Source: Atherix ibis
Taxonomy: Eukaryota > Arthropoda > Insecta > Diptera > Athericidae
NCBI GenBank assembly: GCA_958298945.1
Contig: OY282609.1
Location: 59,802,220-59,866,219 of the forward strand
DNA: 64,000 nt
Reading direction: 5' to 3'
Under the pieces are notes generated by a model. That model was not told the origin of the DNA, ran no database searches, and saw nothing but the letters and a program-made list of their open reading frames with translations. This document shows, in pieces, positions 1 through 13,000 of this stretch. Within the stretch, counting starts at the first letter, position 1. Each line of letters starts with the position of its first letter. The position numbers and the translations under genes are program-made.

Positions 1-489
1 ATTTTTTTGATTTGAAAAAGTAGTGATTTGATAATTCTTGTACAATAAAATAATAAATTACCTTTGATTTAAAGTAATAATAACAAACTATGATTAAAAG
101 TGCTAATAGGGCTTAGGGAAAATTCAGACTGAAGAGGCAAAAAAAGTTGAAACAGAAAAAATGGACAGAATACCGGCCTTACTCATGGATTTGATACAAA
201 ACAAACCAAATCGACTGACATAAACAAAAACGAAAAATAATTAAAAATAACAACAAACAATTAAAAATCAAACATTTTAATTTGTTTAATAAATTAAATA
301 ATATATAAAATTCTCTTTAGTTTAAAAAAAAAATAACGAAAAATATTCTTTAATTTAAAAAAAAACTACATTTGTACATGTTCCTGTTTTGATATTTTTG
401 TTTGTAAATAACTTTTTAAAATTAATTAATTATGATTTATTATAATTATTGTGTTAGTTTAAAAACAAATGATAAATTAGCTTAGCTGA

Positions 490-495
490 TTTATT
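490..495 (-). promoter_or_regulatory. possible polyadenylation signal AATAAA for Ziz
   Basis: On the minus strand AATAAA lies about 335 nt past the Ziz stop; a second one is at 436-441. In DNA this AT-rich such hexamers occur by chance, so the assignment is tentative. Confidence 0.3.
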
Positions 496-689
496 ATCTT
501 CACTACCATATTCAGGTATAAAACATTAATAGAAGAAGGACCACATTATATTAAGGAGTAAACATTCCTTAATTCACTTTAACATTAGTGTAGTTTTAGA
601 ATTGTTGTCTTCTTTTTTTGTATTTAAAATATTTAGGAAAATAACCAAAAAGGCTATTTTCTATATTTTTGCATGTCTCTCTTCGCGCG

Positions 690-705
690 CTCTCTCTCTC
701 TCTCT
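690..705. repeat. (CT)8 microsatellite in the Ziz 3' UTR or flank
   Basis: Eight uninterrupted CT dinucleotides, preceded by a cgcgcgc run. The rest of 1-828 is AT-rich with no coding signal: 3' UTR and downstream DNA. Confidence 0.8.
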
Positions 706-828
706 ATTTCTCATTTATCTCGAATCAAAACAGTAATAATCATTATAAAAATAACGGTAGTAAATTAAAAATTGTGCGTATTGGAATATTGTAATTGATT
801 ATTATCGATTCTATGAATCATCATTTTC

Positions 829-1063
829 TTAAGCAGAGCTCGAATTATTTGGAGCACCGCTAATTGCACTATAAAGAGTCATGCTGTCACGTTGCAGAGC
901 GATTCCCTCATTGACAGGTGCAAAGGGCTCGTTGAGAAGTTCGCTTAGCGCATTGCATAACTTTTGGTAGTTATCCTTGAGAGCAAGATGATATTCCTTC
1001 TGGTCGCTTGATATCATTCGAGCGTTTAGATGCAGTGCAGTGTTGCAAACCGTAACGAATTCC
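829..1063 (-). CDS. Ziz: Ziz terminal exon with stop codon
   Basis: Acceptor ttttttttcaaag at 1064-1065. It encodes [20 protein letters not shown], then [18 protein letters not shown] and a short Ser-rich tail (APNNSSSA, stop at 829-831). The C-terminus has no canonical PDZ-type ending. The 3' UTR follows below 829. Confidence 0.93.
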
Positions 1064-4000
1064 CTTTGAAAAAAAATGAGTGCATATTATAAATCCTTCT
1101 TACGTAAGTAATAATAATTAATTGATTATTTTGCTCACCTGAATATATCCTTTAAATCTTCAACTCGGTCAATAGAATATTTATCAATCACTTTTGGATC
1201 TAAGAACGCTGAAGCGTACGCTAATGGCCCAGCATTAACTGTAACTGCCACACTACCCTGCAACCGTAATTGTAGTTTCTTGACATCAGCTGGTGGCATT
1301 ATCACATCTTCCAGCTCGGACACTCTCATCTGCATTTCGTCAATAGCAACTTCAATAGGACTCAATTCGATTATTTGTCGATTTTTCACTGGTATACGTT
1401 TTAGAACGTATGGAAACGAGTAGTTTGCTATAATTAAAGAAAATATGTTGTAGATTAACTGTTAGAAACTTAAATGGGTTTCGTAAATCTGTTCTACTTA
1501 CTAGTGATGATCGTTTTTCTTTTCCATTGATCTTCGACATTTCCTCGTGCAGTGCCATTTTTGGTGAATGGTGTCTCGTACATAAAAGTATCGACATCAT
1601 GATTTTGTTCGAACTCGTTCTGCCTGCATTCAAGTTCATCTTTGCAAAAATACGGAATCACATGCGTTACTTGAATGTACGCTATTTTCGGATCTAAATT
1701 ATTCGCATCAACCTTCAATTGTACAAGAAAAAATAATCTGTCAATTTTTTTTTTGAAATTTTAAATATAGAATTACAATAGAAAACAGTTTGTAAATATT
1801 TGTGTTTACCGGAGATGAGTCCATTATCATCTTAACAACATCGACACCAAACTTGTCCTTATACTGTTTGTACAGCCTTTCAGAAATTTCGCTCAACGAG
1901 GTCAGTTTTGGTTCTTTATAAACGTACTCAATGGCATTATCTTCTTCGAAAAACATCTACAGTAATAAAATGGCAATAAGAATAATAAAGTCCAATTTCT
2001 GCCTTATATGATCATTCTTACCTGCCCATAGAATACAACACGATAGAATCTACCAAGCATTCGTTTCCCTGACCGATTAACATCCACAACTTTATTGTAG
2101 GCATGCATTAAATGTTCGTATGACTGCGCTAAAAACAAGTAGTCACGTCGTTTTTCATATATCGGTATTATAAGCCTGTAGAGTTGCCCAAGGCATTCGA
2201 ATCTTTCCGCTCTGTCCAAATAGTTGCTGCATTCCTTCAATTGGTCGAGCAATATTTGTTCGGTATATTGAGAGTCCTGAGTGCCCGAGTCCAATTTTAA
2301 ACCGGTTTCGTCTCGCAAAATATTCCGCGATATTGATCCGAACGCTTCTGCACCCCAATTAATGGACATGCTCCCTTTTAGTTTTAAATATTCCGCCATC
2401 AAGGCGGCGATATGCAAATTACAACAAGCTGCCTCTGATATGTTGCCGTTCTGGTCATGATTTCTTGCCATCGTTATCAGCCAAGTGTGCCTCAATTCGG
2501 GTGTGGAAGCATACGAATTCGCTAACGAATGCTGTAATTCTAACAGCCGTTCGGGATCCATGTGATGAGCTTGCATTTGTGCGGTTGCCATTAGGACTGT
2601 ACGCACTCGGCGTGTTAGATCTTTAACTTCGATAGGAAATCCGGTACCCTTCATGACTTTGTCGCTATTTGCGTAGCTATTTATCATGGAAAGAGATTCT
2701 TGGAATCGTGCATTATTTAAGCCAATAACATTGCCGATCATTTGAGAGACGGAAATTATCACCTGCAGATGGACCCGAGTCAGGCCCTTTCGACCGCTAA
2801 ACTCAAAATTGCTTCGCATCAGTAAATATAATACCGCACACGATTCATGCCGAATTGTCACCAGACGACTATCACAACCTTTGAGAAGCTCATACACTAA
2901 TTGCCCGCACAGTACTGCATTGCCTTTGAAAAGAGCTGGCGAAAAGTTGTTTATGAACGCGCGCAAAGCAGCAAATACATGTTTCGAAAGAGTTTCCGAC
3001 TGGCCCAGTTGCAGGTATCGTAAATAAACTCTAGCTAATTTTGGCAAAACGGGACTCTCGTTTAGTTTGTCACGGAACTGCATCGAGTACAGACCCAGAC
3101 TGTCAAGTATTATCATTCCGGTTTCTGTGGCTAAATTCGATTCGAACAATGCTAGTTGGGCACGAGCGGCCTCTTCGACCAAATTCTCTCGATTTTGTAC
3201 ATAATTCAATGTGCCTGTCTCGTGGACATTGCCATTCTCAACTGTTGGCGGAATCATTCTTGCAGGAAGCGTACTAGCTTTGGCATTTTTTCCACTTCGG
3301 CCATCTCTTGGATCATTTACGATAATGTTCTTCTTGCCTACATACCTAAAATGTACCAGACACATGTCCAGGATACTCAAAAACGATATTGTCTCGGTCT
3401 CCGTACAATTCTCCCACCATGCAATCATCTGATCCTGTGATAAATGTTTTATAATGAATAGGAAACATATCAGCATATCTTTGGCCTCGAAACTTGAAAA
3501 TTTATCACATCGTGGCATTGCCACATGCTGAGTTACGCTTATAGATCGCGTATGACCTGATCGCATTTGTACTTCGATATCGTTTCCGTTTCTCATCACA
3601 ACTGGTTCCTGAGAGAGAACGGAAGCCTGTGAGTCTAACGAAGTTGTCGAATGACCATTTACGATTGGTTGGCCTGCTATAGCTGCCAAATAGTTAGTGT
3701 CCTTTAAATGCATAGACGCACGAATCGGACTTGGGTGCTCGATGTGCAAAGTTAGACGATTTCTTGCCTTTGGCGTACTGGTCGATGATGAATGTACGGC
3801 ATTTCCGCTGACTAGATTGTGTGTGGGACTCTCTCGAGCGAATACGTAACTACTACTCGACGACATTCGATTTATAAGCGATGCAGTTTCACATTTGTTT
3901 GTCTCGTTCCCATCCGATATTCGATTTATACTTTCCAGAACTATTCCAAGCCACGGCACGTACAGTAAAGCAATTCGAGACAACTGCCCTCTATTTTGGT

Positions 4001-7000
4001 AACGATCGTCAAGGTCATGTTTTGCCAGCATATCCTTCAAAATACCCAAACCGACACGCCGAATTTGTCCAATTTCATTTATACTACTTTTTACCTCTTG
4101 AATCAGAAGCCCAGCTAGAAAATGCTGTCGGCAAAAATCTTCTGACAGAGTGAAATGCTGCAAAAGATCGGGTGGCCGATTCTTTGGACTAAGCAATAGT
4201 GGCAAATTTAGCGGCACGTAATGTTCATGTTGGCAAATGTCCTGTAGAAAAGAGAATTTGAACTCGTGCAACGTCTTATGATCGCCAGGATTAAACCGAT
4301 CCATATAAAGTCGTATCAGACGAAATACGAATCCTCGATCCATAAAAGTCAGACAACGTTTTATAAATATCGACAGCGATTTATTCAAGTACTGCGTCTC
4401 TACTGGCAAGTCTTTATGACGTGATATCAAATACGAAGTTAAAACCTGAACAAGTGACTCAATGCGGCTGAGATAGTCCTTTGGGAAACGTTCATTCCTG
4501 TGCATCCGTATACGGCCGGTGGCTAGTAAATGCTGAGCCATACTTTTCACTACAATATCGAAGAATATTCCCGAATACTTCATAAATTTGTTCACAATCA
4601 AAAAGTCGGTATTGTTCGGATGTAAGATCGACGGTAAATGTCGTGAGAGCTCTCCATGGACGGTACTCGATTGAGTACTGGCCTCTTTATGGTTGAACGC
4701 TGGTGTGTACAGGACATACTTCACATACGATTGCAACAACTCTTTGCGTCCAGCCTCATCGGCAATCATATGGATTATGTTGATCAAAAGCCGGATCACG
4801 TTCAATCCGATTTCCTCGCTGCTCGTATTTACGAGAAGGGTGAACAAAAGATTTAAGATCGTTGGCAAAAATGTTATCACTGACGTTATGTGCATAGCGT
4901 GTGCTGCCTTTAATATTTTACAAGTTTCCGACTCGGCTGGTATTGCCGATATTCGATTCTGCTCGAGGAGGCGTTCGACGTGTGTGAACAAATTGTGCAA
5001 ATGTTGATCGGCGGTTAGCACAGTCGAATCAAGACGGAATGTTATTGTGAATAATGGTCGCTGATTATCAATCCATTGAATATCTGGACCAGAATTCTGC
5101 TAGAGAAATTTCAGTTTTGGTAGCATGAAAAATATTCAATTTTAAAGAGAAAACAAAAAAAAGACAAAAATTCCATGTTAGTTTTGTGATGAATGCCAAT
5201 GATTTTCTATATGATTTCAAACTTTTAAAATTAGTTAAAAAATTCCCTTACAAGAATGAGGATCAGGATGTATTTTTACGTACAAACACAAAATTGAAAA
5301 ATTAGTTATTGTTTCCACTTGCGATTTGCCAACACTTTATCATCAATCGAATACTTTCAATTTCTTTTTTTTTCTACAATAATTAGAAATGATAAACTCA
5401 GATATTTTCTAGTCACAAGTGAAAACAATCACCTTGATTATTAGGCTTTGGTAAATCTAAAATTTTAAATATAAACACTTCTACATTAATAAGCAAACTT
5501 ACCCCTCTTCCCAATCCTAATGGCTGGATTGACAAGTAGCCAGGCGGTAACGACGCAGCCACGGAAATCATTTGCTCTTCCAAATTGATCTTGCCCTTAT
5601 TTAAAAGTGGAAGCCATGCATAACCGACAGGTGTCTCAAATGAGGCAGCAACATCCCGTTTCTTAGACATATTACATGATACGTGCAGGAACGAGAACAG
5701 AATGTGATGCTGCGATGTTATCTGGAGCGGAAGCCGCATTTTGATCTCTTCATACCAAGAGGGATTGGTGTTATGATGTAGGACTGGACACGCAATATGC
5801 GATACAAACATTTCTTGTCCGGGGCGACCGTAAATACACTACAAAACGAGGAATATTTTTTAACATACATCATTGGAAAATGATAGAAAATTTTAAATAT
5901 GTTTGTCTATTCTTACTTTTAATGGTTTGGCGTCTTCTGAATCGCTGTTCCTCAGCTCCACTATGACAGTAATATTCCTAGCTCTAGAGAAAAGCTTCTG
6001 GCTATCAAATAACAAGCTTATTGGGTAAACGTAAAGATGATTAATGAATGTTGTGAAGGGATAAGCATCACGTTCGGAATTTCCTTGAAATTCGCATATC
6101 TCAAAAGTAGGTTCTTGCACAGGCGGTAGTGGGAAAGGTTTCAATGGCAACAGTGTGGTTGTAAGTGTGTCTTAAATGGAATAACAAGCAAATTGCTAAC
6201 TATCGTACAAAATTTCAATTACGTTCGATACTCACTTTCTGGTAAATTGGTAATTGGTTCAATGTTTATCTTAAGCCATCCTGGTATCACAGTCAGTTTA
6301 CTAAATTTATCTGGTTTCCTGTATTCCGATAATAACTTGATGAGTTCGTCGTCCTTCAATTTGTTGCCTTCTTGTCTATAAATGGCCGGAAATTCAATGG
6401 CTGTATCTAGATCGCTACTATACAATCGAAACAATGGTTTGGCTGCCCATGCGAATGGCATACGAAAATGTCCTATTTTCTGACTAAACATTCGCACCGA
6501 TTTTTGTAATTTCAAACCCAGTTTCGGATCTTTGGCAGCCTTAAGGTACGTCTCAGACGATTGATTGATGCCACCTTGTAAAATTTTCTCTATTTTCACT
6601 ACTAAAAAAATGTCAGGATGTGGTGCGGTCACACTTAAAATCGCCTGCTTTGGACATCGCATCCAATCGGCTGGAAGTTTTTTGATTTCATTTGGCAAAT
6701 TATCAAAATCGATCGAAGATCTTTCAATGCCATTCTCGGTTGACTTTGATAGATGTTGTGCGGATATTATGTCTCTAACTTCGTCACTATTTATGTCGAA
6801 ATAGAAATTTTCGGTTAGTTTACGTCCCGCTTTTACATCGTACAGCGCTAGGCTAGTGAGGTATGGTTCTACTTGGCACGATGTTTCTTTTTCGCCTTCA
6901 CCTGATTGAGCTTGAAGTCGAAACTTAAGATTAGTGCATTTAACTAAGATCCGCTGACCGAACTGTTCCCGATATTGTTCTATTTGTTCGATTAGGGTTG

Positions 7001-10000
7001 GTTTCGCCTGCGTCTGATAACATCCGAATAGGCGACGGCGATTCTCACGTCTTGCCTGAGCTATGAAAATGTCTGTTTCTCGACTGTACTTTATAAGTTG
7101 CGGATTCATACTCTGATCAAGACCTTTTAATGTTCCAAACATCATTGTACTAGGACTGGGTGGTGGAGCTAGCCAAAAAAAAGAAAATTTTGTGCTCATC
7201 AAATTTGATATTTTGATACATAAAAGTAATGAGAGTTGCTTTGACGATTCGAATTAGGTGTACTCGCACCTTTTACAAATTTTTAAAAGATTTTATATTT
7301 TTTAGGACATTTAATATTTGATCAAGTCTGGAGCATGCTCGAAATTTAGTTCGTATTCTAGAAAGTTACTAATTTTCGAGCAAAAATTCTACTTAAGACC
7401 ATGAAATTCTTCAAAAAAATTTCAATTCATTTGATAGAATTGATCTGATACTTTTTGGTTAGTAATTGCACAATTTTTAATTTTCATTTAGAAAAATTAT
7501 ATAAAAAAATGTTGGAATTTTAATTAAATCGAACAAACCACAAACTCTAATATAAGACAAAGAAATTTTAATTGTACCAACCGAATTAAAATAGTTCTTA
7601 TCAGTTTTGGTTATAAATTAACGAATGATAATTTAGATTTTTGGAATTTTCACAAAATGATAAAAAACCACAGGTCTTAAAATAATTCCGCAGATTTTCG
7701 ACTATTCTGACTGAAGTAAGTATCGCTTTGTGGATTTTTTTTTATTTTCTCCAAAATTGCGATTTTATCTTCAGACAATAAATCACTTTTTTGTAGAGTA
7801 CAAATTTATTTTCAATCTTCAAAATTTTAAATAATTTGCAAAAAGCACAAATTTTACAATATCTGAAATAGGAATCGACTATTCCATCACTCACAAAAAT
7901 TTTGCTGTTTGCGAGAAAATAGATTTTACTCGAAATCAAAGAAGTTTCGACAGTCTTGGCCTTTTCCTCCGAATTGAAGTGTACTTCGGTCGATATTTGT
8001 CATTGATTTTTCCAAATTCAAAATTTTATTTACATTCAAAAATCAACTAATGTGCAAAAATTTGAATCGTCACAATTTCTAGGAAATTGCAAGAATCACA
8101 AATTTTAAAATCCAAATCAACTAGTTTAAATTGAGTGTTCGTTCTTCTATCGATTTTTGTCTTAAATTTTTTTGAATTCACAATTTTATTCTTTGAGAGT
8201 ACATTTATGTGCGAAAATTTAAATCTTCACAATTTTAAGAAAATTACGAAAACCACAGATTTTTCTCTAAATCAATAAGGTTTCCGGCTGTTCTGCCGTT
8301 GAGTTTCGTTTTTAATTTGTAAAAATTCGAAATTTTATTTCATGAGATTACACGCCTTTACGAAAATTTGACTATTTCCAAAAAAAATGGATAAACCACA
8401 AATTCTCCTTGAATTCAATAAGAATTTTCATTGTATTTTCAATATTGGATTTTTGTCATCGTTTTGTCCAATTCGAAATTTTATTCTCCGGTACAAAAGA
8501 TGAATCCTCAAAATTTCTAGTAACCAAAAATGTTCTAAAAAAATTGATTCCGACAAAAAATCTCATTCGAACCAGTTATCCTTTTGCTAAAAGTTGAATG
8601 TTATCCCAACATTTCTGACTGTTAATTTATCTAAACTTGGAATTTTACATTTTGATTACCAAATAAAAGGACACCTCGTCCTCTAACACTGACATCTCAA
8701 TTTTACATACTGCAATTATTAAAACCGATTTTAAAAAAAAAGTCTATTTACCTCGTTCTAAACTAGCTGCCCTTTTATCTTCTTGAATTTTATTTTGTTG
8801 TAAAACCGATTGCAATTTGACTAGCCAGTCTTTCATTTCTTCTTCGTTATCTGCAGCTAATGTAAACGATTTATGCCCAGTAATCATGCGTAGCTCGAAA
8901 CAAAATCGTCCACGTTTCGGATTCTGTTGATAAAATTCATAAAAATAAAAGAAAAAATATCAAAATTTTCATAATCAACTATGTAAGTTAAAAAAATAAC
9001 CAGAAGAAAAGGTGAAATTTTACCTGAACAACATCGGTACAAAAGTCCATGACGATAGTTGCTTTTGCCTCACCCTGTTTCTCGTCTTTATGCAATTCAA
9101 GAATGTAGGTTCCATCAACTTCTTGTCTTAGATAACAATATCTAAAATAAACATCGGTGCATTATCGTTTCGTTAAATTGATACTGAATCGACGGACGTA
9201 CACGTATAAGTGTACGCTTAGTGACGCAATTGTTTACCTTCTCTTGAACGACTTCGAGCCGATATGGGCGAACATTCGATCCGATGTTGTGTCTGGCCCC
9301 TTCAACAAATATCCCTGCTTCGTAATGGTATCCGCTTGGGATTTAGACATTTGCTCATCGATACGGTCTTGGTCAACATCGATTTCGTAAAGTTCTTCCC
9401 GAAGCTCTTCGGATGGTAAATTTCTGGTACGAAAAAAAAGATTTTATATATTTTTTTAGTAGGTGGAAGATTTTAGAGATAAAAGTGAGCAAATTAGAAG
9501 CTATTAGCAATTTTCTCAATCGTGCTCCTACTACTAATAATAATACCCCTCTACCAATACCACTATTACCATTCAAATAAACGAAAAACTTATCACTTTA
9601 GAGGCTTCTTTTTTTCGTGATTAATAATAAATCATGACAATTGCATGCCATTCATTATTTCGTATGTGTTTAATTTACAAAATGAAGTCATAAATTTCCA
9701 ACATGAAATCATGATCATTTTAAATTGTTTTTTTTTTCATGACTATTTTCGATAGTATCAAGAAGTAAAGGGGCTGAAATCTAGAAAATTGCTGAAATCT
9801 CGTATATTAAAAATTGTTCATTCTCGTGCATGAAATGAATTTTTTTCTACAATTTATATGTGAGTATAGATTAACTATTGTGGGCTTATTCGGGCATGTG
9901 TATTATTCCCTAGGTCTATTTATTATGTACACTCCCTTCTAGAATTAGTTAATGACTGTCTATTTTCTTAAATTCATTGCCGCCCATGAATAAAGACTAG

Positions 10001-13000
10001 ACTGACCAATTAATTATGATCGCATATCAAACCAAAAATGATTTCAATACTAATTTTTTTGTGATGTCATATTTTTATGCTTGACAGCTGTCAAATAAGG
10101 GGCTGTACATTCCGGACCATGAAATATATTTCCTCCAGGGTGGAATTTGTTTAGTTTAAGATTTGTCCTCTTACGTTATGCATTAAAATTATAAATACTC
10201 TCAAATCATTCAAATTATAAAAACTATCTGAAATATTCTTCAATGATGAGGCAGATTTATCCCCACTATAGATACGTTAATTATTAGCAAAATAGTTTTT
10301 TTAATGGGGCTCCGAAAAGCCACAAGTGACTTGGAAATGGCATTGTATAATCGCGAAAAGTCACTGTGTGAGCAGAATTTTGGTTTGACCCATATTTAAA
10401 AAAAAAATGAATAAGGAAATAATAAGCGAAATGTGGTTTCAACAAGACGGCGTCACAAACCCATGCAATACTGAAAATATCATTGCTCCCTATTTCTTTG
10501 AAAATAAATGATCATTACCGTCAATTCTGAGCACTATGGTCATATGGCAAACGATTTTTTTGGTCTGAACTAAAAGATTTTGATGTGAAGCATATGTGGT
10601 TTCAACAAGACGGCGTCACAAACCCATACAATACGAAAATTTGGTCTTATTGCTCGAAAATTTTTGAGGACGCGTTATTTTGATATTGAGAGACGCCGTT
10701 GGACTTTTCCTTGCGAGATTATGTGTGGGGCTCTGATAACCCACAAGTGAAAGTGGGCAGCCATTGTATCCGCGAAAAATGATTGGTTGGGTAGCATTTT
10801 GGTCTGAAAATATCATTGGCCCTTTTTTTGAAAATAAATGATCGTTACCGTCAATTCTGAGCACTATGGCCATATGGCAAACGATTTTTTTGGTCTGAAC
10901 TAAAAGATTTTGATGTGCAGCATATGTGGTTTCAACAAGATGGCGTCACAAACCCATGCAATACGAAAATTTGGTCTTATTGCTCGAAAATTTTTGAGGA
11001 CGCGTTATTTTGATATTGAGAGACGCCGTTGGACTTTTCCTTGCGAGATTATGTGTGGGGCTCTGATAACCCACAAGTGAAAGTGGGCAGCCATTGTATC
11101 CGCGAAAAGTGATTAGCATTTTGGTCTGAAAATATCATTGGTCCCTATTTCTTTGAAAATAAATGATCATTACCGTCAATTCTGAGCACTATGGCCATAT
11201 GGCAAACGATTTTTTTGGTCTGAACTAAAAGATTTTGATGTGAAGCATATGTGGTTTCAACAAGATGGCGTCACAAACCCATGCAATACGAAAATTTGGT
11301 CTTATTGCTCGAAAATTTTTGAGGACGCGTTATTTTGATATTGAGAGACGCCGTTGGACTTTTCCTTGCGAGATTATGTGTGGGGCTCTGATAACCCACA
11401 AGTGAAAGTGGGCAGCCATTGTATCCGCGAAAAATGATTGGTTGGGTAGCATTTTGGTCTGAAAATATCATTGGCCCTTTTTTTGAAAATAAATGATCGT
11501 TACCGTCAATTCTGAGCACTATGGCCATATGGCAAACGATTTTTTTGGTCTGAACTAAAAGATTTTGATGTGCAGCATATGTGGTTTCAACAAGATGGCG
11601 TCACAAACCCATGCAATACGAAAATTTGGTCTTATTGCTCGAAAATTTTTGAGGACGCGTTATTTTGATATTGAGAGACGCCGTTGGACTTTTCCTTGCG
11701 AGATTATGTGTGGGGCTCTGATAACCCACAAGTGAAAGTGGGCAGCCATTGTATCCGCGAAAAGTGATTAGCATTTTGGTCTGAAAATATCATTGGTCCC
11801 TATTTCTTTGAAAATAAATGATCATTACCGTCAATTCTGAGCACTATGGCCATATGGCAAACGATTTTTTTGGTCTGAACTAAAAGATTTTGATGTGAAG
11901 CATATGTGGTTTCAACAAGATGGCGTCACAAACCCATGCAATACGAAAATTTGGTCTTATTGCTCGAAAATTTTTGAGGACGCGTTATTTTGATATTGAG
12001 AGACGCCGTTGGACTTTTCCTTGCGAGATTATGTGTGGGGCTCTGATAACCCACAAGTGAAAGTGGGCAGCCATTGTATCCGCGAAAAGTGATTAGCATT
12101 TTGGTCTGAAAATATCATTGGTCCCTATTTCTTTAAAAATAAATTATCATTACCGTCAATTCTGGGCACTATGGCCATATGGCAAACGATTTTTTTGGTC
12201 TGAACTAAAAGATTTTGATGTGCAGCATATGTGGTTTCAACAAGATGGCGTCACAAACCCAAGCAATACGAAAATGTGGTCTTATTGCTCGAAAATTTTT
12301 GAGGACGCGTTATTTTGATATTGAGAGACGCCGTTGGACTTTTCCTTGCGAGATTATGTGTGAGGCTCTGATAACACCCACAAGTGAAAGTGGGCAGCCA
12401 TTGTATCCGCGAAAAGTGATTAGCATTTTGGTCTGAAAATATCATTGCTCCCTATTTCTTTGAAAATAAATGATCATTACCGTCAATTCTGAGCACTATG
12501 GCCATATGGCAAACGATTTTTTTGGTCTGAACTAAAAGATTTTGATGTGCAGCATATGTGGTTTCAACAAGATGGCGTCACAAACCCAAGCAATACGAAA
12601 ATGTGGTCTTATTGCTCGAAAATTTTTGAGGACGCGTTATTTTGATATTGAGAGACGCCGTTGGACTTTTTCTTGCGATATTATATGTGGGGCTCTGATA
12701 ATCCCCAAGTGAAAGTGGGCAGCCATTGTATCCGCGAAAAATGATTGGCTGGGAAGCATTTTGGTCTGAAAATATCATTGGCCCCTATTTCTTTGAAAAG
12801 AAATGATCGTTACCGTCAATTCTGAGCACTATGGCCATATGGCAAACGATTTTTTTGGTCTGAACTAAAAGATTTTGATGTGAAGCATATGTGGTAACAA
12901 CAAGACGGCACCACAAGCCACAAAATATGACAAATTTCTTGAACGAAAAATTCTCAGAACGCGTAATTTCGGGATGATGAGTGATGTCAATTGGCCTCCA

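Noticed and set aside
2809..5007. Plus-strand frames of 60-104 codons opposite the large Ziz exon
   Set aside because: Shadows of a conserved minus-strand coding exon; no similarity to known proteins.
10081..10094. TTGACAGCTGTCAA palindrome as a transposon terminus
   Set aside because: A single 14-bp palindrome with no partner or target duplication nearby.
10616..11528. Repeated 85-codon minus-strand frames (10616-10873, 11271-11528) as a gene family
   Set aside because: They are the antisense shadow of the mariner-derived repeat units; the conserved protein motifs are on the plus strand.
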